Shown: positions 37,420-47,897 of the stretch, in pieces
How positions within the stretch are numbered: position 1 is the stretch's first letter
How the letters are laid out: each line of letters starts with the position of its first letter
Origin: Haloimpatiens sp. FM7315
GTDB taxonomy: Bacteria; Bacillota; Clostridia; Clostridiales; Clostridiaceae
Length of the DNA stretch: 64,000 bases
NCBI GenBank assembly: GCA_041861885.1
Contig: JBGVUE010000001.1
Span: 608,001 to 672,000, forward strand
Direction of reading: 5' to 3'
The notes under the pieces: model-generated
Told to the model about the DNA's origin: nothing
Database searches by the model: none
Seen by the model: the letters and a program-made list of their open reading frames with translations, nothing else
Program-made: the position numbers and the translations under genes

Positions 37420-38475
37420 ATGAAGGCTAATTTGGTTTTAGAAAATGGAATAATATTTAAAGGAGAAGCATTTGGATATTTAGAAGATACAGTAGGAGAA
37501 GTGGTGTTTAATACTGGAATGACAGGGTATCAGGAGGTGCTTACAGATCCATCCTATTTTGGACAGATAGTTACCATGACTTACCCCTTGATTGGAAATT
37601 ATGGAATCAACCTAGAGGATTTAGAGTCAAAAACTCCAAAGGTAAAAGGATTTATAGTTAAGGAGTATTGCAAAAATCCTAGTAATTTTAGGTCTGAAAT
37701 GAATTTAGATAATTATTTAAAAGAAAATAAAATTATTGGTCTTGAAAATATAGATACAAGAGCTTTAACAAAAGTTTTAAGAGATAAGGGAACTATGAAG
37801 GGGATAATAATTTTAAATAAAATAAAAAAACAAGAGGCTGAAGATAGAATTAAAAGTTTTTCAAATACCTATGCAGTAAAAAACGTAACAACTAAAGAAA
37901 AATACGTAGTTGAAGGTAGTGGAAAGCATGTAGTTCTTATGGATTTTGGCGTAAAGGAAAATATAATAAGGTGTTTTAAAGAAAGAAACTGTAAAATAAC
38001 AGTTCTTCCTGCATATTCAAAACCAGAAGAAATACTTAATTTAAACCCAGATTTAATATTTTTATCAAATGGGCCTGGAGACCCTGAAGACTTAGAGGAA
38101 ATAATAGAAAACATTAAAGAATTAGTAGGCAAAAAACCAATAGGTGGAATATGTCTTGGTCATCAATTACTAGCATTAGCCTTAGGTGGAAGTACAAAAA
38201 AATTGAAATTTGGACATAGAGGCTGTAATCACCCAGTAAAAGACTTGGAGAGAAATAGAGTTTATATTACTTCTCAAAACCATGGATACGTAGTGGAAAA
38301 ACTTCCAGAAAACATGGTAGTTACTCATATAAGCTTAAATGACCAGTCAATTGAGGGAATGAGAAGCACAAAATATCCTATATTTAGTGTGCAGTACCAT
38401 CCAGAGTCAAATCCGGGACCTAGAGAAAACAAATATCTATTTGATGAATTTTTAAAATTAACCAAAAGAGTTTAA
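37420..38475 (+). CDS. carA: Carbamoyl-phosphate synthase small subunit
   Basis: 351 aa, normal length. Glutaminase subunit delivering ammonia to CarB for carbamoyl phosphate (pyrimidine and arginine). The N-terminal CPSase domain has NTGMTGYQEVLTDPSY; the class I amidotransferase triad is Cys (about 245, GGICLGHQLL), His and Glu in QYHPESNPGP. ATG after TTGGAGG. In-frame and intact; 116 bp before carB. Confidence 0.96.
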   Translation: MKANLVLENGIIFKGEAFGYLEDTVGEVVFNTGMTGYQEVLTDPSYFGQIVTMTYPLIGNYGINLEDLESKTPKVKGFIVKEYCKNPSNFRSEMNLDNYLKENKIIGLENIDTRALTKVLRDKGTMKGIIILNKIKKQEAEDRIKSFSNTYAVKNVTTKEKYVVEGSGKHVVLMDFGVKENIIRCFKERNCKITVLPAYSKPEEILNLNPDLIFLSNGPGDPEDLEEIIENIKELVGKKPIGGICLGHQLLALALGGSTKKLKFGHRGCNHPVKDLERNRVYITSQNHGYVVEKLPENMVVTHISLNDQSIEGMRSTKYPIFSVQYHPESNPGPRENKYLFDEFLKLTKRV

Positions 38476-38591
38476 AAATAAAATAAACAAATTAAATAGA
38501 TATTTTGTTAAAAAAATCTAGTACTGGTGGCTTAAAAAGCTTTTGCAGCAATTCATTGTAGATGAAAATATTATTATGGAGGAATTAGGAT

Positions 38592-41500
38592 ATGGGTTTA
38601 AATAAAGAAATAAAAAAAGTATTGGTAATAGGATCAGGTCCTATAATTATAGGGCAAGCAGCGGAATTTGATTATTCAGGAACTCAAGCCTGTGAAGCTT
38701 TAAAAGAAGAAGGAGTACAGGTTATATTAGTGAATAGTAATCCAGCAACTATTATGACAGATAAAGAAATAGCAGATAAAGTTTATATAGAACCCCTTAC
38801 TGTAGAATTTATAGAGAAGATTATAGAAGTAGAGAGGCCAGATAGCTTGCTTGCTGGAATGGGTGGACAAACAGCTTTAAATATGGCAGTTAAGCTATAT
38901 GAAAAAGGTATTTTAGAGAAATACAAGGTTAAAGTTATAGGAACTTCTGTAGAGGCTATAAAAAGGGAGAAGATAGAGAGATATTCAGAAATGTAATGGC
39001 GGAAATAAATGAGCCAGTTATAGAAAGCAGTATAGTAACAGAAATTAAGGAGGGACTAAGATTTGCAAAAACTATTGGGTATCCTTTAATAGTAAGACCT
39101 GCTTATACCTTGGGGGGTACTGGTGGCGGCATAGCTGAAAATGAAGAGGATTTAATAAAAATACTTAAAATGGGACTAGAATTAAGTCCAGTTCATCAAG
39201 TTCTATTAGAGAAAAGTGTAAAAGGATGGAAAGAAGTAGAATATGAAGTTATGAGAGATTCTTATGGAAATTCTATTTGCGTTTGCAATATGGAAAATAT
39301 TGATGCCGTGGGAGTTCATACTGGAGATAGTGTAGTTGTGGCTCCAAGTCAAACTCTTTCAGACAAAGAATATCAAATGCTTAGAACTTCAGCTTTAAAT
39401 ATATTAGAGGCCATTGGGGTAGAAGGTGGATGTAATGTTCAATTTGCCTTAAATCCTAAAAGCTTTCAATATTCAGTTATAGAAATAAATCCAAGAGTAA
39501 GTAGATCTTCAGCTTTAGCATCAAAGGCTACAGGATATCCAATAGCTAAAGTTGCAGCAAAAATAGCTTTAGGTTATGGACTTAATGAAATAAAAAATGC
39601 AGTTACAAAGAGCACTTATGCTTGTTTTGAACCTTCTCTTGATTATGTTGTAGTGAAAATTCCAAAGTGGCCCTTTGATAAATTTAAAGATGCAGATAGA
39701 ATTCTTGGAACAAAGATGATGGCAACAGGAGAGATAATGTCCCTTGGAAGAACTTTTGAGGAAGCCTTTTTAAAGGGAGTAAGATCTCTTGAAATAGGAG
39801 CATATTCCCTTTGTTATCCTTCTATGGCGGATTCGGATTTAAAAGAACTAAGGGAAAGTGTAAAGAATCCAGATGATGAAAGAATATTTAAGCTTTCTGA
39901 AATGTTAAGAAGAGGGTATAGTGTGGAAAAAGTTTGTGAAATAACTGGTATTGACAGATTCTTTGTGGATAAAATTAAGGACATTGTAAATGAGGAAGAA
40001 ATATTAAAGCAAAGTGCTTTAGAAGATATAAATAAAGAATATCTTTACAGATTAAAGCGAAAAGGCTTTTCCGATAAAGCTATAAGTTACTTTTTAAAGG
40101 TTAAACCTAAGGATATATTAGAACTTAGAAATATATGGGGAATAAAACCAGTATATAAAATGGTAGATACCTGCGCTGGAGAATTTGAAGCTGCAACTCC
40201 ATATTTTTATTCTACTTATGAGCTAGAGGACGAAGTTAAGGTAAGTGATAAGAGAAAAGTAGTAGTTCTTGGTTCTGGGCCAATTAGAATTGGACAAGGA
40301 ATAGAATTTGATTATGCATCAGTACATTGTATAAAATCTTTAAAAAAATTAGGAATTGAAACTATAATAATAAATAACAACCCAGAAACTGTAAGCACAG
40401 ATTTTGATATTTCTGATAAGCTTTATTTCGAGCCACTTACAGAAGAAGATGTTCTTAATGTAATAGAAAAGGAAAAACCAGAAGGGGTAATACTTCAATT
40501 TGGAGGTCAAACAGCAATCAAGTTAGCGGGATTTTTAAAAGAGAAAAATATAAAAATATTGGGAACTAGTATGGAAAACATAGATTTAGCTGAAGATAGA
40601 GAGAAATTTGATGAAGTCCTTGAGAAACTTAATATAAAAAGACCTAAGGGAAAAGCTGTTTGGAATCTAGATGAAGGAATAGAGCAGGCAATGGGTATTG
40701 GATATCCTGTACTTGTAAGACCATCTTATGTTTTAGGTGGACAGGGAATGGAAATTACTCATAATAATGATGAGCTAAAACATTACCTTGAAAAGGCATT
40801 TAAAAAGGATAATAAAAATCCTGTGTTAATTGATAGATATCTTATGGGAAGAGAAATAGAAGTAGATGCAATATGTGATGGTGAGGATATATTAATACCT
40901 GGAATTATGGAGCACCTAGAAAGAGCTGGAGTGCATTCTGGTGATAGTATAACAATGTATCCGTCAAAGAATATAAGTGAAGATATAAACCTTAAAATCT
41001 TAGAATACACAAAAAATCTTTCCTTAGAGATGAAGGTTCTTGGAATGATAAACATTCAGTTTATTGAATTTAAGGGAGAGGTTTATGTTATAGAAGTAAA
41101 TCCAAGGGCCAGCCGTACTGTACCTTATATTAGTAAAATAAGCAAAATTCCTGTAGTAGACCTTGCAACAAGAGTAATTATTGGAGAAAAATTAAAGAAC
41201 TTAGGCTATGGAACTGGTATATATAAAGATCCAGAGCTTGTAGCAGTTAAGGTGCCAGTATTTTCTACAGAAAAACTTCATAACGTGGAAGTAAGCTTAG
41301 GACCTGAAATGAAATCTACAGGAGAAGTTTTGGGAGTTGGGAAAACTTTAAAGGAAGCGCTTTATAAAGGCTTTGTTGCAGCCAATAGAAATATTGTTAA
41401 AGATAAAGCTGTAGTTCTTGCTACAGTTAAAGAACAAGACAAAGATGAATTTTTAAAAATTGCTGAAAAGCTAAGTAAATTAGGCTTTAAATTTATTGCA

Positions 41501-41791
41501 ACGGAAGGAACAGCAGAGGCTTTAATTAAAAAGGGAATAAGCTCTGAGAAAGTTAATAAAATAAGCAGTGATGGTGTAAATATACTAGATTATATAAATA
41601 GCAATAAAATAGATTTTGTAGTAAATACTCCAACTAAAGGAAACAATTCTGAAAGAGATGGCTTTAGAATTAGAAGAAAAGCTGTAGAAAATTCTGTAAA
41701 GATATTTACTTCTTTGGATACTTTAGATGCAGCAGTAGAATCTATGAAAGATTTCTATGGACATAAATCAAAAGAAGTATATAGCTTATAA
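38592..41791 (+). pseudogene. carB: Carbamoyl-phosphate synthase large subunit, frameshifted
   Basis: About 1066 aa when repaired. Two homologous ATP-grasp halves: phosphate-site motifs [20 protein letters not shown] and [19 protein letters not shown], grasp loops [12 protein letters not shown] and [11 protein letters not shown], and a C-terminal MGS-like allosteric domain (about the last 140 residues). The frame breaks at GGG 38965-38967: one more G turns the end into [19 protein letters not shown], the expected CarB sequence, joining both frames. Either a run-length error or recent loss causing pyrimidine/arginine dependence. All other motifs intact. Confidence 0.94.
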
Positions 41792-41827
41792 AACTAATAT
41801 ATAGTCTATATAATATATAATAAATAG

Positions 41828-41895
41828 AGGTTTAAGAAGTTTCTAGACTTTAGGAGGATTGAAGTCTAGAAAGTATTCTTAAACCTTTTTAATTT
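41828..41895 (+). terminator. Terminator of carAB
   Basis: AGGTTTAAGAA and TTTCTAGACTT pair with AAGTCTAGAAA and TTCTTAAACCT; TTTTTAATTT follows. Confidence 0.88.
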
Positions 41896-42133
41896 AATGA
41901 AATCTTCTTAATAAGGATATTAGGGGTATATATTAATTAAATTCTATTATATAATTGTTTAAGAAATTTAAGATACATGTAAGTAAGTTGTAAAACATAG
42001 TATTTTAATTTAAGATTTAATTATGGCGAAATTAAATGTTTTATTTGAAAAATGTCATTATAAAATTAACTGTTTTAGGGTGTTTTAATTGTCCATTGTT
42101 TTAAAATGTGTTTTATATAGAGGGAGTGATAAT

Positions 42134-42808
42134 ATGTATAAGATAATGTTAGTAGAAGATGACGATAAAATTAGAGAAGTTCTTAAGGCTTCTATTGAAA
42201 AATGGGGATTTCAAGTATATGGAATTGAAGAATTTTCAAGGGTTTTTGAAAAATTCTCTGAAATTAAGCCTCATTTAGTAATTATGGACATAAATCTTCC
42301 TGAATTTGATGGATTTTATTGGTGTGATAAAATAAGAAAAGTTTCAAAAGTGCCAGTGCTTTTTCTATCTTCAAGAAGTACTAATATGGATATTGTAATG
42401 GCTATGAATATGGGAGGAGACGACTATATAATTAAACCTTTTTCTATGGAAGTTCTTATGGCAAAAATCAATGCCCTTTTAAGAAGAACCTATTCTTATA
42501 CTAAAGCAGATATAGAGACTATTGAGTATAACAAAGTAATTCTTTCTATAAAGGACAATGTAATTTACTTTGAAGATAAATTTTCTGAGCTTACTAAAAA
42601 TGAATTTAAAATTTTATATATTTTAATGAAGAACCAAGAAAGTATAGTTACAAGGGAAAAACTTATGGAAGAGCTTTGGGAGGATGAAAGTTTTATAGAT
42701 GACAATACCTTAACTGTAAATATAAATAGACTTAGGAAAAAGCTTAGAGAAATAGGAATTGAGGAATTTATAAAAACTGTAAAGAATCAGGGGTATATGA
42801 TTAAATGA
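42134..42808 (+). CDS. Response regulator, BceR/GraR-like (OmpR family)
   Basis: About 224 aa. The receiver has the acidic pair EDDDK, phosphoacceptor Asp in VIMDINLPEFDG, and Lys in YIIKPF; the C-terminus is an OmpR-type winged helix (FKILYILMKNQESIVTREKL, DDNTLTVNINRLRKKL). Start ATG 42134, after AGGGAG. Overlaps the kinase gene by 4 nt. With the kinase and downstream ABC transporter it forms a Bce-type antimicrobial-peptide sensing and detoxification module. Confidence 0.88.
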   Translation: MYKIMLVEDDDKIREVLKASIEKWGFQVYGIEEFSRVFEKFSEIKPHLVIMDINLPEFDGFYWCDKIRKVSKVPVLFLSSRSTNMDIVMAMNMGGDDYIIKPFSMEVLMAKINALLRRTYSYTKADIETIEYNKVILSIKDNVIYFEDKFSELTKNEFKILYILMKNQESIVTREKLMEELWEDESFIDDNTLTVNINRLRKKLREIGIEEFIKTVKNQGYMIK

Positions 42809-43926
42809 ATTTTTTTAAGTATTTAAAGGATAATATAAGATTACTTGTGTTTTATTTGTTTTTAATGAGTTTTATAACCATGACTATTTGGCTTGATAGA
42901 AGAAATAGATTATTGGATTCAAATATCATTTATATTTTGATAGTTTCACTTATTATGTTTGTGTTGTATCTTTTATGGGATTATCATATTAAATACAGCT
43001 ACATAAATGAACTAATTAAATTTAAAAATTGTAAGGATAAAACCCCAATGTTGCCAAAATTCATTGAATACAAAGATGAAGTTTATGAGGGGATTCTAAA
43101 AGATTTATATGAATACTATAATGTATCAATAAAAAATAAAGAAGATAAGGTAGCTGAAGATGGTGAGTTTATAACTAGCTGGGTTCATGAGATAAAAACT
43201 CCTATAACGGCTTTAAAGCTGCTTCTTAGTTATTATGAAGAGGAGCTAAATAATAAAGCTAATATAGATGATAAAAATACTATAATTAATAATTCCTACA
43301 GTTACTTAAATGATGTTCGAAATTCTATTTTAAATATAAAAGAAGAAAGTGATAAAATAGATGACTATGTTGAAAAGGTACTTTACTATTCAAGAAGCGA
43401 TAGTTTTTCTAAAGATTATATTATATCAGAAGTATATTTAAATAGCATTGTTAAGGAAAGTGTAAAGAAGCATTCTACAATTTTTATAAGAAAGCATATA
43501 AAATTTATAAATGAAATACAAAAGGATGTGTACGTATATTCTGATAAAAAATGGCTGCTTTTTATAATAGACCAGCTCATATCTAATGCTCTTAAGTACA
43601 GTAAAGAGCCTAAAGATAATGAAAGTTTAAATAGTGAAGCTTTTATTAAAGTCAGTAATTTTGAGAATGAAAAAGAGAAGGTTTTAGTAATAGAGGATAA
43701 TGGAAAAGGAATTAAAAAAGAGGACTTAGAAAGATTGTTTAATAAGTCTTTCACAGGAAACAACGGAAGAAACTTTAACTCAAAATCTACAGGTATGGGT
43801 TTGTATTTATCTAGAAAACTTGCAAATAAGTTAAATCACTACATAACCATTAAATCTAGCTATGGTAGAAATACCACACTTTATGTTCATTTCCCAAAGT
43901 GGGAAAAGGGGACGGTTAACAATTAA
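42805..43926 (+). CDS. Sensor histidine kinase, BceS-like, with a REP-derived C-terminus
   Basis: 373 aa. Two membrane helices (about 10-30 and 36-56) with almost no outer loop, the intramembrane-sensing type that relies on its ABC transporter for signal. His box SWVHEIKTPITALKLLLSYY (His about 129), N box DQLISNALKYS, G boxes VLVIEDNGKGIKKEDLERLF and STGMGLYLSRKL. The last codons, encoding KGTVNN and the stop, are a REP sequence (43908-43926). The original C-terminus has evidently been replaced or extended by the insertion, beyond the catalytic core. Confidence 0.88.
   Translation: MNFFKYLKDNIRLLVFYLFLMSFITMTIWLDRRNRLLDSNIIYILIVSLIMFVLYLLWDYHIKYSYINELIKFKNCKDKTPMLPKFIEYKDEVYEGILKDLYEYYNVSIKNKEDKVAEDGEFITSWVHEIKTPITALKLLLSYYEEELNNKANIDDKNTIINNSYSYLNDVRNSILNIKEESDKIDDYVEKVLYYSRSDSFSKDYIISEVYLNSIVKESVKKHSTIFIRKHIKFINEIQKDVYVYSDKKWLLFIIDQLISNALKYSKEPKDNESLNSEAFIKVSNFENEKEKVLVIEDNGKGIKKEDLERLFNKSFTGNNGRNFNSKSTGMGLYLSRKLANKLNHYITIKSSYGRNTTLYVHFPKWEKGTVNN
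43908..43926 (+). repeat. Single REP forming the kinase gene's end
   Basis: GGGGACGGTTAACAATTAA; the TAA is the stop codon of the kinase. Confidence 0.88.
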
Positions 43927-43960
43927 TTTTAATTTAGGTAAATTGGGGACAAGGCAAATT

Positions 43961-43978
43961 GGGGACGGTTAACAATTT
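43961..43978 (+). repeat. Single REP
   Basis: GGGGACGGTTAACAATTTTT, plus orientation. A degenerate copy (TTGGGGACAAGG) lies at 43943-43953. Confidence 0.85.
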
Positions 43979-44144
43979 TTTTATAAGTTTCGCAATTAGG
44001 ACAAACTTAAAAACTTAAAATTGTTTTGAAAGATTTTTTTAACATTACAAAAATGTAAGTTTAAATTGCAAAATGTAAGGCCAAAATGTGGCTAAGCATT
44101 TTGCTTTTTTTATATAATAAGTGTGCGGGGAGGAAATAGTTGTT

Positions 44145-44165
44145 GGGGACGGTTAACATGTTTTT
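44145..44165 (+). repeat. Single REP
   Basis: GGGGACGGTTAACATGTTTT, plus orientation, in the spacer between kinase and ATPase genes. Confidence 0.87.
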
Positions 44166-44189
44166 GTTAAGTAAAGCAGCAAAAATGTT

Positions 44190-44210
44190 GGGGACGGTTA
44201 ACATGTTTTT
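44190..44210 (+). repeat. Single REP
   Basis: GGGGACGGTTAACATGTTTT again, 45 bp after the previous copy. Three or four short AAATTATAGAAAAT-type tandem units follow at about 44230-44280. Confidence 0.87.
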
Positions 44211-44310
44211 GCCGTTTTTATATTAAAAATTATAGAAAATAAATTATAGAAAATAAATTATAGAAAATAAATTATAGATAATTAATAACATAGGGAGAGG
44301 AAGTTAAAAA

Positions 44311-45081
44311 ATGGAAGTATTAAATATTGAAGCTTTGAAAAAGGTATATGGTTCAAAATTTGGTGGAATTAAGTATACTGCGCTAAAGAATATAGATTTA
44401 AAGGTTAACAAAGGGGAATTTGTGGGCATAATGGGGCCTTCTGGTTCAGGAAAAACCACCTTTTTAAATGTGATTTCTACCATTGATAAACCTACATCAG
44501 GTATTGTGAAAATAGATGGAAAGGATATAACAAAACTTAGAGAACCAAATTTATCAGAATTTAGAAGAAAAAAGCTGGGTTTTATTTTTCAAGATTTTAA
44601 CCTATTAGACAATATGACGCTGAAAGAAAACATTGTATTACCTTTGGCACTTTCTAATGTGCCTTATAAAGAAATTAGAAAAAGCCTTGAAGAGATAACT
44701 ACAAAACTTGGAATAAGTGAAATATTAAATAAACATCCTTACGAAGTTTCAGGTGGGCAAAAACAGCGTGCAGCTGCGGCAAGAGCTATAATATCAAACC
44801 CATCTTTGATTTTAGGGGATGAGCCTACAGGGGCATTGGATTCCAAATCTTCTAAAGAGCTTTTATGTGCACTTAAGGATCTAAATGAAACAAACAATGC
44901 AACAATACTTATGGTAACTCATGATACTTTTGCAGCATCTTATTGTAAAAGGGTTATATTTATAAAAGATGGTAAGCTATTTAATGAAATATATAAAGGT
45001 GATATGTCTAGAAAGGAATTTTATCAAAAACTTATGAAGGTTCTTGCAGTAATAGGAGGGGATATTAATGAAGATATTTAA
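44311..45081 (+). CDS. ABC transporter ATPase, BceA-like
   Basis: 256 aa. Walker A GIMGPSGSGKTTFLN, Q-loop FIFQDFNLLDNMT, signature VSGGQKQRAAAARAI, Walker B LILGDEPTGALDS, H-loop MVTHDTFAASYC. The MacB/LolD-type cluster matches BceA, YxdL and VraD. ATG after GGGAGAGG. Overlaps the permease gene by 14 nt. Confidence 0.92.
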   Translation: MEVLNIEALKKVYGSKFGGIKYTALKNIDLKVNKGEFVGIMGPSGSGKTTFLNVISTIDKPTSGIVKIDGKDITKLREPNLSEFRRKKLGFIFQDFNLLDNMTLKENIVLPLALSNVPYKEIRKSLEEITTKLGISEILNKHPYEVSGGQKQRAAAARAIISNPSLILGDEPTGALDSKSSKELLCALKDLNETNNATILMVTHDTFAASYCKRVIFIKDGKLFNEIYKGDMSRKEFYQKLMKVLAVIGGDINEDI

Positions 45082-46967
45082 TATGGCTTTTAGAAATATG
45101 AAAAGCAATTTTAAAAACTACTGGGCTTATTTTTTAAGCTGTTCCTTTAGCGTGTTTGTAATTTACTTATTTATGTCTATAGTATTTAACAAAAATATAC
45201 AAGCTAACCTTGGAGGAGTTAAAAAATTTATAATTCTTTTTAATTTAGGAGCAACAATGATTGTTGTTTTTTCAGCTTTTTTATATGGTATTCAAATTCA
45301 TTTTTTATTAAATCTAGAAAAAAGAATTTGCAACTTATATGCTTCTTGGTATGTCCTCAAAGCAAGTTTCAAGACTTAATTTTTTAGAAAATGCAATTAT
45401 AATGGTATTAGCTTTTGTAACGGGTATTGTATTTGGCTTAATGTTTACAAAGTTATTTATAATGCTATTATATTTTATGATTAAGGTTACGTCAGAGGTT
45501 TCTTTTGAGTATAATTTAAAAGCTATAAAATTAACTTCAGAAATATTTGCTGGAATTTTTCTACTTATAGCAATTCATGGAGCTATTTTAATAAGAAATA
45601 GTAGCCTTATAAATTTATTTAATGCTTCAAAGAAAGTGGAAAGAGGAGTTAAGGTATCACTTTTAACAGTGGTTTTAGGAGTAGCTTCTATAGTATGTCT
45701 TGGATATGGATATTATTTAGCTGCTATAAAGATGCCTAATGATTTTTTTAAAGTACCAATTGTAATAGCCCTTGTTGTAATAGGAATTGTGCTATTTTTC
45801 ACATCTACAACTTCCTTTGTAATTCACATTAATAAGAAAAATGAGAAAAAGCTATATAAAGGTACCAGATTAATTTCAGTATCTCAGTTATATTACAGAT
45901 ACAGAGGTAATATAGGGGCATTAAGCATTATAGCAATTACTACAACCGTAGCTTTATGTGCATTAATTACATGTATTGGAAGTTACTCTAGATGCGAAAA
46001 AAATTCAAGATATATGAGACCTTTTTCTGTAGAATATTTTAACACAAAAGCAGCAGATAAAACTTTTGAAGATATATTAAAAAAACATAGCAAAACAGAG
46101 ATTAAAAGTAAGGATGAAATTAAGATACTAAATCTTACAGGAGTTGAACCTAATTTAAAGCAAGATGGGAAATTTTATGTAATAAATGAAAGTGCATTTA
46201 ATGCTATAAATGCTCACCAAAATAATGAAAGAAGAGCTAAACTTAATTCTTCTCAGGATTGTTATTTTGTTGAAGTTCAAAATTTTGTATCTGGGGCAAA
46301 AGTTATAAATAAAGAGATAAAGATAAAATTAAAAGGCAAAGAATATAACATGAAAATTACAGGCTCTGATTTTAAACCTTTTATAGCTCTTGATCATTTT
46401 GATGAAACGGTAGTTGTAAAAGATAGTGTATTTAATGAATTAATAAAAAATTCATCTAAAGGCAGTGTTATTAATATAAAAGCATGTGTTATTAAAGATG
46501 ATTTATCTTCAAAAGATTTTTCCTACGATTTAATTAATAAGATGCCTAAAGACAGTAGAGTTGTTACATTTTATGACCACTATGCTGATGGATTAAAACT
46601 TTTGGGGATGATGGCCTTTATAGGACTTTTCATTGGGGCTTTATTTATTATGGCAACGGGAAGTATAATTTACTTCAAATTGAATATGGAAGCTAGAGAA
46701 GATAAAAGTAAATATAAAACCTTAATGAAAATAGGTGTAAGCAAAAAAGAAATAAAGAAATCTGTTTCAAAAGAACTTATGATACTATTTGGAGAACCTC
46801 TTTTAATTGCCGTTATTAGTGCATGTCCGGCGGCTTATGCCCTTGGTAAAATGCTTTTATTAGATGTTATGAAAAGCTATGTTTATATAGTTATTGTTTA
46901 TACTGTAATTTATTTATTATATTATTTTGTAACTTTGAATTCCTATATAAAAACTATAGAAGAGTAA
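45068..46967 (+). pseudogene. ABC transporter permease, BceB-like, frameshifted
   Basis: Repaired length about 632 aa. FtsX-type permease with about ten helices and a large extracellular domain (about 46000-46600, residues about 320-510), the bacitracin/peptide-binding region of BceB proteins. The frame breaks at the A-run 45318-45323: removing one A gives LEKEFATYMLLGMSSKQVS, the standard start of this segment. This is the opposite sign (one base too many) to most other breaks here. Works with the ATPase to free lipid II-cycle intermediates from peptide antibiotics and to signal to the kinase. Confidence 0.88.
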
Positions 46968-46976
46968 AAAATAGTT

Positions 46977-47090
46977 AGGGACGGTTAATATGTTTTTCAC
47001 AAATAAAAGTTAAGAGTAATTAGGGACGGTTAACATGTTTTTCACAAATAAAAGTTAAGAGTAATTAGGGACGGTTAACATATTTTTGGC
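46977..47090 (+). repeat. Three REPs in a 45-bp tandem array
   Basis: AGGGACGGTTAATATGTTTT at 46977, then GGGACGGTTAACATGTTTTT-type copies at 47022 and 47067. Each of the first two is followed by the same CACAAATAAAAGTTAAGAG spacer, so the array grew by tandem duplication. Confidence 0.92.
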
Positions 47091-47141
47091 AAATCAGAGC
47101 TTTATAAGGAAATATAAGGGGATAAAATGAGGTGAAAAATA

Positions 47142-47594
47142 ATGAAGAAAATTGTTATTTTTGTAATTAATATAATTTTAATTTCTCTATTTATTAATTT
47201 TGCCGGGTGTTCTAAAACAAAACAGTTAATAGAAAGTGCTAGTAAAAACATAAAAGAAGAAAAAACTCTTCCAAAATACACTTTAAATGAGGAAAATTTT
47301 AAAGAAATATCTTTTGGAGGAAAGACTTATTCTATAACAGATAAATCCTTTGCTCTTAAAGATTTAGATAAGCCTATTGGAAAAGTATCTCAAAGCTTTA
47401 CTATTGATGAAAATAATAAAAAGCTTACTAAAGAGGAACTAATGAAGATTTATGCTATTCCTTCAAAGAACTTAGAAAAAGATAGAATTAATTTGAATTT
47501 TGGGTGGATATACAGTGTAAAAAATCTGGATTCTAATAATGTTATAGCTGTAGTTGTAAATCAAAATTTAAGACGAGCTGAGATAATAAAATAA
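47142..47594 (+). CDS. NisI/SpaI-like immunity lipoprotein
   Basis: 150 aa. Signal peptide and lipobox FAGC (Cys at about residue 23), then a small globular domain. The layout GKTYSITDKSFALKDLDKP...GWIYSVKN...VIAVVVNQNLRRAEI resembles the NisI/SpaI lantibiotic-immunity family, which binds peptide or lipid II outside the membrane. Its place right after the Bce module supports this, though the family call is by pattern only. It has its own terminator. Confidence 0.65.
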   Translation: MKKIVIFVINIILISLFINFAGCSKTKQLIESASKNIKEEKTLPKYTLNEENFKEISFGGKTYSITDKSFALKDLDKPIGKVSQSFTIDENNKKLTKEELMKIYAIPSKNLEKDRINLNFGWIYSVKNLDSNNVIAVVVNQNLRRAEIIK

Positions 47595-47610
47595 AAAAAT
47601 ATAAAGAGGG

Positions 47611-47657
47611 AATTATAATAATTGTCATTCATTGAATAATTATTATAATTTTTTTAT
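47611..47657 (+). terminator. Terminator of the NisI-like gene
   Basis: AATTATAATAATT pairs with AATTATTATAATT, then TTTTTTTATT. Confidence 0.8.
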
Positions 47658-47897
47658 TAATTTTAAGCTTGACTTTAGCGAATTAAAGCAATAAATCATT
47701 AAAAAGAATGAATTTCCAAAATAAATATATGTTCAAATTTCAGAAAATTTGATATAATGTATCTACTAAAACTCAAGTGACAAAAGGATTTATTTTATTT
47801 ATATTTCTTTATATGGAAATTATTTGAATAAATAAGATTTTTGAGGTTCACTTAAGATTAAAGTAGAATGAGATACACAAAAGGAGATGGAAAGCGT

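Noticed and set aside
45318..45323. Programmed frameshift in the BceB-like gene
   Set aside because: There is an A6 run, but no slippery heptamer with downstream pseudoknot is apparent, and similar breaks occur at unrelated runs throughout the window.
46977..47090. 45-bp periodic repeats as a CRISPR array
   Set aside because: The spacers are the same sequence, so it is a tandem duplication of a REP.
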